From Cytophagia bacterium (GTDB lineage: Bacteria; Bacteroidota; Bacteroidia; Cytophagales; Cyclobacteriaceae): a stretch of 12,979 bases of DNA. Each line of letters begins with the position of its first letter. Positions within the stretch are counted from its first letter, which is position 1. Location: contig JABXIP010000143.1 in NCBI GenBank assembly GCA_013373005.1, forward strand, positions 1 to 12,979. Direction: 5' to 3'. The notes under the pieces are model-generated. The model had not been told where the DNA came from, made no database searches, and saw only the letters and a program-made list of their open reading frames with translations. Position numbers and translations under genes: made by a program. Positions 7,481 to 12,979 of this stretch are shown here, one piece after another.

Positions 7481-10138
7481 CTACTCGCTTCTTAAGTTTT
7501 CTGCTGGGTTACTCTTGATTGTCTTAACAGAAATCAGGCTGATGGTAGCGGCTATTAACAAAACAATTCCAATGGATGTTGCGGCATAAACCAAAGGGTT
7601 GATGGCCACCTGATAGGTGAAGTTGCCCAACCAACTCTTCATATAGTAAACAGATATTGGGACTGCCAGCAACAAGGCAATAGCTGAAATGATAAGATAC
7701 TTGTAGTTCATTAGCCATAGAATGTTCTTTGCCGAAGCACCCAATACTTTTCTAATGCTAATCTCACGAACCCTTTGACGCACCACTATTGAAACGATGC
7801 CCAAAAGACCTCCGCAAGCCAAGAAAATAGAGATGCCGGAAAGCAAAACGGTCAGCTTTAGCGTACGCGCCTCCTCCTGATATAATTCATCAATCTGGCT
7901 ATCTAAAAACTGATATTTGAACTCGAGCTCAGGCACAATTTCCTTGAACTTAGCCTCCATCTGTTCCATGGTGGCCGGTATGTTATTCGGGTTAACACGA
8001 GCCAGAATATAGTTGGAAGCATTCTCATCCATCATCATAATAATGGGCCTGATAGGAACATGGAGCGAGTTATAGTGAAAGTCTTTTACCACGCCCACAA
8101 CAGTACCTTTCACCAACTCCTCATTATTTACCCAAAATAATTGCTTACCCACCGGATCCTGGACATTCAGCTCCCTCACAGCAGTCTCGTTCAACACAAA
8201 AGCAGTTCCGGTAGAATCTGCAGCAAAAGCATCATCTAACATTCTGCCATCTACCATTTCCAGGTTTAATGCGCTTGCAATATCCTTGTCTACAAACATC
8301 TCAGAAGCATCTACCGTCAGTTGAGGATTGGCTTCCATGTATAAAGGGTGTTGATTGAACTGACCTCCGGGAACATTAGAAACCACAGAAGTTTCACTGA
8401 TTCCGGGCAAAGAAGCCAGGCTATTTTTGAGCACCTTGATTTTCTGACTCATCGTCTGCCCCACAATTTCAAGCACCATCAGGTTATCGCGATCGAAACC
8501 AAGGTCTTTGTTTTTCAGGTATTGAATCTGACTTTTTATAATTAGACTTCCGCTAATCAGTAAAACCGTTGCCACCAACTGAACACCCAACAAGCCGTTT
8601 CTCAAATTAGAACCTCCTAACTTGGTCAACTTTAAACCTCTAAGAATGCTACCTGCCTCAAAAGAATTTAAATAAATGGCAGGATATAGGGCCGAAACCA
8701 AAGCAGTGAATAGAGTAATGATGAGCATAAAGGCAATCACATCCGCTTGCCAAAGGTTTTCAATGGCAATACTCCCGTTCACTAAATGATTGAATGGCGT
8801 TTCGAGCCAATTCATTACAAAAATGGAAAGAGCAAGTGCTAAAAATGTGGTCAGAAGAGCCTCTAACGTAAACTGAGTAAATATCTGAGATCTGTAAGCA
8901 CCTAGTGTCTTCTTCACCCCAACCTCCTTCAGCCTCTGAGCTGCTCTCGCAGTATTGAGGTTTACAAAATTGATGATGGAGATGAGCAAAATAAATAGTG
9001 CACTCACTCCATAAATCACCAGATAGCTAAAGCTACCATTCGGCTCAAGTTCCCAGCGAATATTAGAATGCAAATGAATGTCTTGAATAGGTTGCAACTC
9101 AAACTTCACTTCACCGGCTCTCAAGCCATCGATATAATCTTCCGGCCAATTCAGATACTTCGGAGCCCAGTTTGGAATTTTAGCTTCTAAATCATTCGCA
9201 TTTGAACCGGCTCTGAGTTTGATATAATTAAAGTGCCCGAAGTCGTCCCATGACATCCAAGGGTCATTAAAGTCAAGAGACTTTAAACTCACATAAGAGA
9301 TAATAAAGTTAAAATGGAAGTGAGAAGCTTTAGGAGCATCTTCTACTACGGCAGCAACTTCCAGCATATCGTCCATACCATTGAAGCTTAGCCTTTCGCC
9401 CACTGGATTTTTATCTCCGAAAAAGCGCTTGGCTGTAGACTCTGACAAAACAATCGCCCATGAAGTTCTTAGTGCTTTCTTAGCATCTCCCTGAATAGTT
9501 TTAAAGCTGAACACATCGAAAAAGGTGCTATCTGCAAAAAAACCGTTGTTCACCTCATGTTCCACATTACTCTGTCTATGGGTAAGTAAAACGCTGGTTT
9601 TGGTTAAACCCGGTCCATAAATGGGCGATAGACTGACCGCATCAATCACCTCTGGAAAGTCATTGACCATAGCCTGAGCCATGGGATGTGGTGTTCTGGT
9701 TTGAGGGTTTTCATTCATCCAGGCAATGCGATAGATATCATCAGCATTTTCTAAAGACGAATCATATGAAGTCTCGAATTTCAGGTGCAGGTATATAAAA
9801 CCGCAAACGGTAAAGGCCAGTATGAGACCTAGCAGATGAAAGCCCGTCTGCATTTTGTGGCGCATCATTCCCCGCCACGCGAATTTGAAATAGCTTCTGT
9901 ACATGATAATGATATTTGAGTGTTGACCGATTTTCTTTAGTGCGAAGGGACGCAGGAAGTTGAACATGTGGAACCAGTAATGGAGGTTGGCCTTCCATTT
10001 AGAATTTTCCTCGCGCTCTATTTGATAGTATTCATAGAGATCTCCTTCAATCTCTTCCAGCAACCTGTCTTTACAGAACCAGTGTAAAAGCCGGACAGCC
10101 AGCTTAGGAGGATGATATGATGATTTAGAAGGAGACAA
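7481..10138 (-). CDS. FtsX/MacB-type ABC transporter permease with N-terminal permease prefix domain (second copy)
   Basis: 885 residues with the same plan as the neighbour at 4328-6973. The prefix is at residues 1-75 (L-L-E-E-I-E-G-D-L-Y-E-Y-Y). A first helix at about 100-120 follows R-G-M-M-R-H-K. Then come a MacB-like extracytoplasmic domain, helices at about 372-395, 420-442 and 467-492, a helix at about 512-535, a second extracytoplasmic domain, and helices at about 762-787, 813-833 and 846-870. Coupling motifs are K-E-V-G-V-K-K-T-L-G and R-E-I-S-I-R-K-V-L-G, and it ends N-P-A-E-N-L-R-S-E. The two permeases are clearly related but strongly diverged, so this is an old duplication or separate acquisition. 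The start is taken as TTG at 10136-10138, the only candidate that keeps the whole prefix: the same frame has a stop five codons upstream, and its first ATG is at residue 58. It overlaps the PadR gene by 14 bp. Substrate unknown; no ATPase subunit nearby. Confidence 0.88.
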   Translation of the reverse strand: MSPSKSSYHPPKLAVRLLHWFCKDRLLEEIEGDLYEYYQIEREENSKWKANLHYWFHMFNFLRPFALKKIGQHSNIIIMYRSYFKFAWRGMMRHKMQTGFHLLGLILAFTVCGFIYLHLKFETSYDSSLENADDIYRIAWMNENPQTRTPHPMAQAMVNDFPEVIDAVSLSPIYGPGLTKTSVLLTHRQSNVEHEVNNGFFADSTFFDVFSFKTIQGDAKKALRTSWAIVLSESTAKRFFGDKNPVGERLSFNGMDDMLEVAAVVEDAPKASHFHFNFIISYVSLKSLDFNDPWMSWDDFGHFNYIKLRAGSNANDLEAKIPNWAPKYLNWPEDYIDGLRAGEVKFELQPIQDIHLHSNIRWELEPNGSFSYLVIYGVSALFILLISIINFVNLNTARAAQRLKEVGVKKTLGAYRSQIFTQFTLEALLTTFLALALSIFVMNWLETPFNHLVNGSIAIENLWQADVIAFMLIITLFTALVSALYPAIYLNSFEAGSILRGLKLTKLGGSNLRNGLLGVQLVATVLLISGSLIIKSQIQYLKNKDLGFDRDNLMVLEIVGQTMSQKIKVLKNSLASLPGISETSVVSNVPGGQFNQHPLYMEANPQLTVDASEMFVDKDIASALNLEMVDGRMLDDAFAADSTGTAFVLNETAVRELNVQDPVGKQLFWVNNEELVKGTVVGVVKDFHYNSLHVPIRPIIMMMDENASNYILARVNPNNIPATMEQMEAKFKEIVPELEFKYQFLDSQIDELYQEEARTLKLTVLLSGISIFLACGGLLGIVSIVVRQRVREISIRKVLGASAKNILWLMNYKYLIISAIALLLAVPISVYYMKSWLGNFTYQVAINPLVYAATSIGIVLLIAATISLISVKTIKSNPAENLRSE

Positions 10139-10472
10139 CTCTAGCCAGTTTTAGAGCTACATCCGGAATCTGATTGAACAGGGTATTACGCAACTCATGG
10201 TTCTTCTCAAGAGCTCGTTTACCTTCTGCAGTAATGGTGAAGAGTCGTTTTCTTCTACCTCCTCTTTCATGAGTAGCATCCGCCAATTCAGACTTTAAAA
10301 AGCCTTTTTCTTCCAATCGGCTTAGCGCGGAATGAACCGCTCCAATAGCTACTTTTCTTTTGGTTTGATTGATAATTTCTTCCCGAATACTCAGACCATA
10401 AGCCTCAGGATAAAGCACTCCTACAATCAGAAGCACCAACTCTTCAAACTCACCTAATTGTGTTCCCTTCAT
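10125..10472 (-). CDS. PadR family transcriptional regulator (module 2)
   Basis: 115 residues, a clear paralogue of the PadR at 6967-7305. The shared blocks are L-G-E-F-E-E at 6-11, V-G-V-L-Y at 17-21, A-Y-G at 24-26, K-R-K-V at 38-41, I-G-A at 43-45 in the recognition helix, and the basic wing G-G-R-R-K-R-L-F-T-I-T at 71-81. The C-terminal dimer helix is short. The gene overlaps the permease start by 14 bp in another frame, which points to coupled translation. Family knowledge: PadR proteins are mostly ligand-released repressors of efflux or stress genes. A TAnnTTTG promoter element lies upstream, flanked by inverted copies of the same 13-bp motif seen upstream of module 1. Inferred: autoregulator of this module. 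The close match of wing and recognition helix between the two PadRs makes cross-regulation plausible. Confidence 0.92.
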   Translation of the reverse strand: MKGTQLGEFEELVLLIVGVLYPEAYGLSIREEIINQTKRKVAIGAVHSALSRLEEKGFLKSELADATHERGGRRKRLFTITAEGKRALEKNHELRNTLFNQIPDVALKLARVVSF

Positions 10473-10482
10473 ATTCTCAATT

Positions 10483-10528
10483 TTCGTATTTGTAGAACAA
10501 ACATAAAAACAATTTCTACAATTATGAA
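10483..10528 (-). promoter_or_regulatory. Candidate PadR operator: inverted repeat of CTACAnnTAnGAA around the module 2 promoter
   Basis: CTACAAATACGAA on the minus strand (10483-10495) and CTACAATTATGAA on the plus strand (10516-10528) face away from each other across a 20-bp spacer, with centres 33 bp apart (about three helical turns). The inner part gives a perfect 8-bp inverted repeat, TTGTAGAA (10490-10497) and TTCTACAA (10514-10521). The predicted -7 element lies between the arms, so a protein bound to both would block transcription. Function is inferred from symmetry, position and the shared motif. Confidence 0.6.
10498..10505 (-). promoter_or_regulatory. Predicted -7 promoter element (TAnnTTTG) for PadR module 2
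   Basis: TATGTTTG on the minus strand matches the Bacteroidota -7 consensus TAnnTTTG exactly. It would place the transcript start about 20 bases before the PadR ATG (10470-10472). No TTG is seen at the usual -33 spacing, so this would be a weak or regulated promoter. Confidence 0.45.
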
Positions 10529-10534
10529 ATTTGA

Positions 10535-10574
10535 ATAAAAAATTAAGGGCTTCACTTCAAGTGAAACCCTTAAT
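10535..10574 (-). terminator. Intrinsic terminator for the recF-DinB unit
   Basis: Hairpin at 10542-10574 with stem ATTAAGGG/CCCTTAAT, a C/A mismatch (U-G wobble in minus-strand RNA) and inner stem TTCACTT/AAGTGAA. On the minus strand it is followed by a T-rich run, TTTTTTATTC. It lies downstream of the DinB gene and just upstream of the PadR module 2 promoter, so it insulates the two units. Confidence 0.75.
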
Positions 10575-10596
10575 AATCTTGTGGAAGCACCAGCCC

Positions 10597-10700
10597 TAAC
10601 CCCTCGTGAGAGGAGGGGAATCATACTCGTAAATTTTTATAAATAGCAGACTAAACTCCTCCCCTCATTTAGGGGAGGTGCCTGAAAGGCGGAGGGGTTA
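10597..10700. repeat. GC-rich palindromic repeat (REP/MITE-like) with inverted ends
   Basis: Inverted ends TAACCCCTC (10597-10605) and GAGGGGTTA (10692-10700) bound a roughly 104-bp element. It has three internal hairpins: CCCCTC/GAGGGG near the left end, CCTCCCCT/AGGGGAGG at 10658-10678, and GCCT-GAA-AGGC at 10680-10690. The C/G-rich ends contrast sharply with the AT-rich spacer. Similar strings are familiar to me as dispersed intergenic repeats in Bacteroidota genomes, but only one copy is visible here, so its repeat status is inferred. The right end contains the stop codon of the DinB gene. Confidence 0.6.
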
Positions 10701-11189
10701 ACGATACTGAGGAGGAGCAATTCCCTTCAACCTTAAATAAGTGATAATCTGCCCTCTGTGGTGAGCATTATGATCGAGGTAAGAAATCACACCGGCAGTC
10801 ATCCTATCATCCGACTCCTGCTCCAGAATAAATTTGTTGATTTCATCGAACTTGGTGTTCGCCCAGTCGATCAGCTCTTGCTTGGTCTTAGAATTTTCAT
10901 CGCCCGGAGCCCACTGTGCATTACCTCCATTGCTAAGTGCTCTCTGAAAATAATCTATGCTATAAATAATGTGGTAGGCCTGTGCCGCAAATGTTCTTTG
11001 TTCGTCATTAGGCTTATAAGAATAATCGCCCTCTGGCATAGCTTCAAAAACAGCAACAGTATACGCTTTGGTAGCATCTAGCCTTTGTTTGAGCCAATCA
11101 TAGCCCCCTTCATCGTTGGCTTGAGCGGTAGATACAATTAAAAAGAGCGCCAATAATGCGCTGGTCAGTTTGTTTGAGATTTTCATCAT
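10698..11189 (-). CDS. DinB family (DinB/YfiT-fold) putative metalloenzyme with signal peptide
   Basis: 163 residues, a normal length for the DinB/YfiT four-helix-bundle family. A hydrophobic segment at residues 9-20 and an A-Q-A site at 22-24 look like a type I signal peptide, so the mature protein is probably periplasmic. The family's metal site is present: H73 in A-Y-H-I-I-Y-S-I-D-Y-F and H140/H144 in L-D-H-N-A-H-H-R-G-Q, followed by the characteristic tail Y-L-R-L-K-G-I-A-P-P-Q-Y. Family knowledge: such His triads bind a divalent metal. Some members are thiol-dependent transferases (bacillithiol or mycothiol), but most have no known substrate. It follows recF after 42 bp on the same strand and may share its transcript, without an obvious functional link. 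Two adjacent ATG codons (11187-11189 and 11184-11186) are possible starts. Its TAA lies in the end of the neighbouring palindromic repeat. Confidence 0.88.
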   Translation of the reverse strand: MMKISNKLTSALLALFLIVSTAQANDEGGYDWLKQRLDATKAYTVAVFEAMPEGDYSYKPNDEQRTFAAQAYHIIYSIDYFQRALSNGGNAQWAPGDENSKTKQELIDWANTKFDEINKFILEQESDDRMTAGVISYLDHNAHHRGQIITYLRLKGIAPPQYR

Positions 11190-11231
11190 TTGAGTTTTTG
11201 GTTACAAATTCTAATATACGTAACAGCTTAC

Positions 11232-12341
11232 CTATTTTGTTTCCCTTATCTCAACCTGACTTTCCTTGATCTGATAAAACTTATGCTCTTGTTCGATCTT
11301 CTCAAAAATGGAGATGGAGCGCTCTGGTCTGGCATCTGTAACAAAGATTTGTCCGAAGGCATCTGAAGCCACCATTTGCATCAGCTTTTCAATGCGGTGA
11401 TCGTCCAGCTTATCGAAAATATCGTCTAGCAGAAGGATGGGTTTAAGGCCTAATTCATTCTTTAGAAAATCGAAATTAGCCAGCTTCAATGCAATCAAAT
11501 AAGACTTTTGCTGGCCTTGCGAACCAAACTTTTTCACCGGCTTTTCATCCATCAGAAAAACGAATTCATCTTTATGCGTGCCTTTGTTCGTTCTTTTCAG
11601 AATCAGATCCTTCTTCAGTGAATTCGTGAATTTCTGATCAATTTCTTCTTCAAAATCCGATTCGTACTGAATATCAATAACCTCCTTCTCATTACTCAGA
11701 ACAGAATAATGCTCAATCAACAGTGGTTTGAATTGCTCTATAAAAGCCTTCCTTACCTTGTAAACTTTGGAACCTAAGTCTATTAACTGATGAGTAAATG
11801 GTTCTAGCAAGTCAGCATCAAACCTATCCTGATCGGCAAATTGCTTCAACAGACTATTTCTTTGCTTCAAAGCATGATTGTAAGCAATGAGGTTGTTCAA
11901 ATAAGCCTGATCTACCTGCGAAATAATGGCATCGAAAAACTTCCTCCTATCCTCACTGGCTCCGCGAATCACATCCGTATCATTGGGAGCAATAAGCACT
12001 GCCGGAAATTTACCAATATGTTCACTGGCTCTTTTATATGGTTTATCATCCAGCTTGATCTGCTTTTTCTTTCCTGCCTGATAAGCACAAAGCACCACAC
12101 GCTTTTTAGAATCTTTGTGAAATTCACCTTTGATGGAGAAAAAATCGGCTTCGTGCAAAATGCATTGCAGGTCTTGTGCCTGATCGGCACTTTTGGTGAA
12201 GGACAAATAGAAAATAGCATCCAACAGATTGGTTTTACCACTTCCATTGTCACCCAGAAAGCAATTCACTTGGGGTGAAAAACTCACATGAGCCTGCTCA
12301 TAATTCTTGTATTGAATAAGTCTAATGGAATCGAGATGCAT
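11232..12341 (-). CDS. recF: DNA replication and repair protein RecF
   Basis: 369 residues from the chosen ATG at 12339-12341, the usual RecF length. RecF is a cytoplasmic SMC-like ATPase that with RecO and RecR loads RecA at single-strand gaps and stalled forks. Seen: N-terminal L-x-L-x-x-x-R-L-x-x-Y-K-N-Y-type start at residues 3-14, Walker A G-D-N-G-S-G-K-T-N at 30-38, an ABC signature S-Q-G-Q-Q-K at 274-279, Walker B I-L-L-L-D-D-I at 302-308 with the D-loop nearby, and the G-T-H-K-D-E-F block at 254-260. The frame stays open 38 codons further upstream to 12455. That longer version would reach past the pdhA start, and its extra residues do not resemble RecF, so the internal ATG is preferred. 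It is divergent from pdhA and is followed by the DinB gene. Confidence 0.95.
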   Translation of the reverse strand: MHLDSIRLIQYKNYEQAHVSFSPQVNCFLGDNGSGKTNLLDAIFYLSFTKSADQAQDLQCILHEADFFSIKGEFHKDSKKRVVLCAYQAGKKKQIKLDDKPYKRASEHIGKFPAVLIAPNDTDVIRGASEDRRKFFDAIISQVDQAYLNNLIAYNHALKQRNSLLKQFADQDRFDADLLEPFTHQLIDLGSKVYKVRKAFIEQFKPLLIEHYSVLSNEKEVIDIQYESDFEEEIDQKFTNSLKKDLILKRTNKGTHKDEFVFLMDEKPVKKFGSQGQQKSYLIALKLANFDFLKNELGLKPILLLDDIFDKLDDHRIEKLMQMVASDAFGQIFVTDARPERSISIFEKIEQEHKFYQIKESQVEIRETK

Positions 12342-12453
12342 TTTCTGTGCTAATGCGGAAGTTAATTTCAAAGTTGAACGTTTTTGTCTTATTTTCGCAG
12401 TCCCATTCAAACTATTGAAAATTAAAGGTTTTTTACCTTTTAAAGAATGATAC
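12342..12453. promoter_or_regulatory. Divergent recF/pdhA promoter region with small inverted repeat
   Basis: This 112-bp AT-rich spacer must hold both promoters if each gene starts its own transcript. An inverted repeat AAAGGT-TTTTT-ACCTTT lies at 12424-12440, 13 bp upstream of the pdhA ATG, and could be a leader hairpin or a binding site. The best -7-like match for pdhA, TATTTTCG, is one base off TAnnTTTG and lacks a well-spaced -33 TTG; no convincing recF promoter was found. Confidence 0.35.
12424..12440 (+). repeat. Small inverted repeat in the pdhA leader
   Basis: Six-base arms AAAGGT (12424-12429) and ACCTTT (12435-12440) surround a TTTTT loop. It is too weak, and too close to the start codon, to be a normal terminator. 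It might affect translation of pdhA or be chance in AT-rich sequence. Confidence 0.3.
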
Positions 12454-12969
12454 ATGGCAGCAGCAAAAGGAAATACAAAAGCTAAGGCTAAAAAAGAATC
12501 TAAGTTTTCTAAAGAGACCTATATGTTCTGGTACGAGAACATGCTTTTGCAAAGAAGATTTGAGGAGAAGGCCGGCCAACTTTATGGCCAACAAAAGATC
12601 AGAGGTTTTTGTCACCTATATATAGGACAGGAAGCTTGTTCAAGTGGGTCTGTAAGTGCTTTGAAAGAAGGCGACAAGTATATCACTGCCTACCGTGACC
12701 ACGGTCACCCATTGGCATTGGGTACTGATCCTAAAGCTGTAATGGCTGAGTTAATGGCCAAAGCTACCGGTATTTCTAAAGGTAAAGGTGGTTCCATGCA
12801 CATGTTCGACCGTGAGAAAGGTTTCTTCGGTGGTCATGGTATTGTAGGTGGCCAGGTGCCATTAGGAGCAGGCATTGCTTTCGCTGAGAAATACAACAAA
12901 ACCGGCAACCTGTGTATGTGTATGATGGGTGACGGTGCTGTAAGACAGGGTGCCTTCCACGAAGCATAA
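12454..12969 (+). CDS. pdhA: Pyruvate dehydrogenase E1 component subunit alpha (3' end missing)
   Basis: The first 171 residues of an E1 alpha subunit that is normally about 330-350 long. E1 (alpha2beta2) decarboxylates pyruvate with thiamine diphosphate and passes the acetyl group to the E2 lipoyl domain in the cytoplasm. Seen: a Lys/Ala-rich leader at 1-18, G-F-C-H-L-Y-I-G-Q-E-A at 51-61, Y-R-D-H-G at 80-84, G-K-G-G-S-M-H-M-F at 110-118, G-G-H-G-I-V-G-G-Q-V at 126-135, and the start of the thiamine-diphosphate motif, G-D-G-A, at 159-162 with G-A-F-H-E-A at 166-171. The closing N-N of that motif and the whole C-terminal half are absent. The TAA at 12967-12969 lies in the centre of a perfect palindrome that runs to the last base, so it is probably an end artefact rather than a real stop. 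Branched-chain 2-oxo acid E1 alpha is a less likely alternative. Confidence 0.9.
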   Translation: MAAAKGNTKAKAKKESKFSKETYMFWYENMLLQRRFEEKAGQLYGQQKIRGFCHLYIGQEACSSGSVSALKEGDKYITAYRDHGHPLALGTDPKAVMAELMAKATGISKGKGGSMHMFDREKGFFGGHGIVGGQVPLGAGIAFAEKYNKTGNLCMCMMGDGAVRQGAFHEA

Positions 12970-12979
12970 TGCTTCGTGG
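12957..12979. repeat. Perfect 11-bp-arm palindrome at the contig end (probable artefact)
   Basis: CCACGAAGCAT (12957-12967), a single A, then its exact reverse complement ATGCTTCGTGG (12969-12979), which ends on the last base of the window. A one-base centre is too tight for a biological hairpin loop, and the first arm is ordinary pdhA coding sequence. This fits a snap-back or assembly-end duplication. Confidence 0.85.

Noticed and set aside
4328..10472. A defence island or toxin-antitoxin reading of the tandem PadR modules
   Set aside because: There are no nuclease, toxin or phage-related genes; both large proteins are clear FtsX-type permeases and both small ones are PadR regulators.
11841..12278. 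Plus-strand open frame of 145 codons inside recF
   Set aside because: It lies antisense to strongly conserved RecF sequence including Walker A, has no recognisable motif and no promoter, and is a coding shadow.
12342..12455. N-terminal extension of RecF from an ATG at 12455
   Set aside because: The extra 38 residues do not resemble RecF and would cover the whole divergent promoter region and the pdhA start.
12967..12969. TAA as a genuine premature stop making pdhA a pseudogene
   Set aside because: The stop lies in the middle of a perfect palindrome ending on the last base, and all preceding sequence is well conserved; an end artefact explains it better.
1..12979. tRNA, rRNA, riboswitch, insertion sequence or prophage genes
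   Set aside because: No such structure or transposase or integrase motif was seen by eye on either strand; all spacers are shorter than 230 bp and are accounted for by terminators, motifs or the palindromic repeat.

Overview
The window looks like a roughly 13 kb contig from a gliding or T9SS-equipped member of the Bacteroidota (phylum confident; a Cytophagales-type relative is only a guess). The phylum call rests on a type IX secretion C-terminal domain behind SprB-type repeats, a PorP/SprF partner, FtsX-type permeases ending in the usual N-P-[VA]-[DE]-N-L-R motif, a TAnnTTTG-type -7 promoter element, and AT-rich spacers. Neither edge is a natural gene boundary: the first gene enters from the left, and the last gene breaks off at a perfect palindrome ending on the last base.

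Layout. (1) Positions 1-4294, plus strand: the 3' part of a giant SprB-like surface adhesin (eleven Cys-bounded repeats, mostly on an exact 225-bp period, then a PKD domain and a type-B T9SS sorting domain), overlapping by one base a PorP/SprF-family outer-membrane protein that probably serves its export. (2) Positions 4328-10472, minus strand: two tandem modules, each a PadR-family regulator overlapping a large eight-helix FtsX/MacB-type permease with an N-terminal 'permease prefix'. No ATPase gene is present. (3) Positions 10698-12341, minus strand: recF followed 42 bp later by a DinB-family protein with a signal peptide. A GC-rich palindromic repeat abuts and overlaps the end of the DinB gene. 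(4) From 12454, plus strand: the start of the pyruvate dehydrogenase E1 alpha gene, divergent from recF.

Regulation and structure. The best unnamed signal is a 13-bp motif, CTACAnnTAnGAA, found four times: twice as a direct repeat (42 bp apart) upstream of one PadR gene and twice as an inverted repeat (33 bp centre to centre) around the predicted promoter of the other. It is a good candidate operator shared by the two PadR paralogues. Four hairpin terminators share an AAGG...CCTT base and an internal C/A mismatch that becomes a U-G wobble only in minus-strand RNA, so they appear to serve the minus-strand genes.

No wholly new multi-gene system is evident. The PadR-permease modules with their putative shared operator are the least characterised biology here. 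All function calls come from reading motifs in the sequence; no database search was possible.
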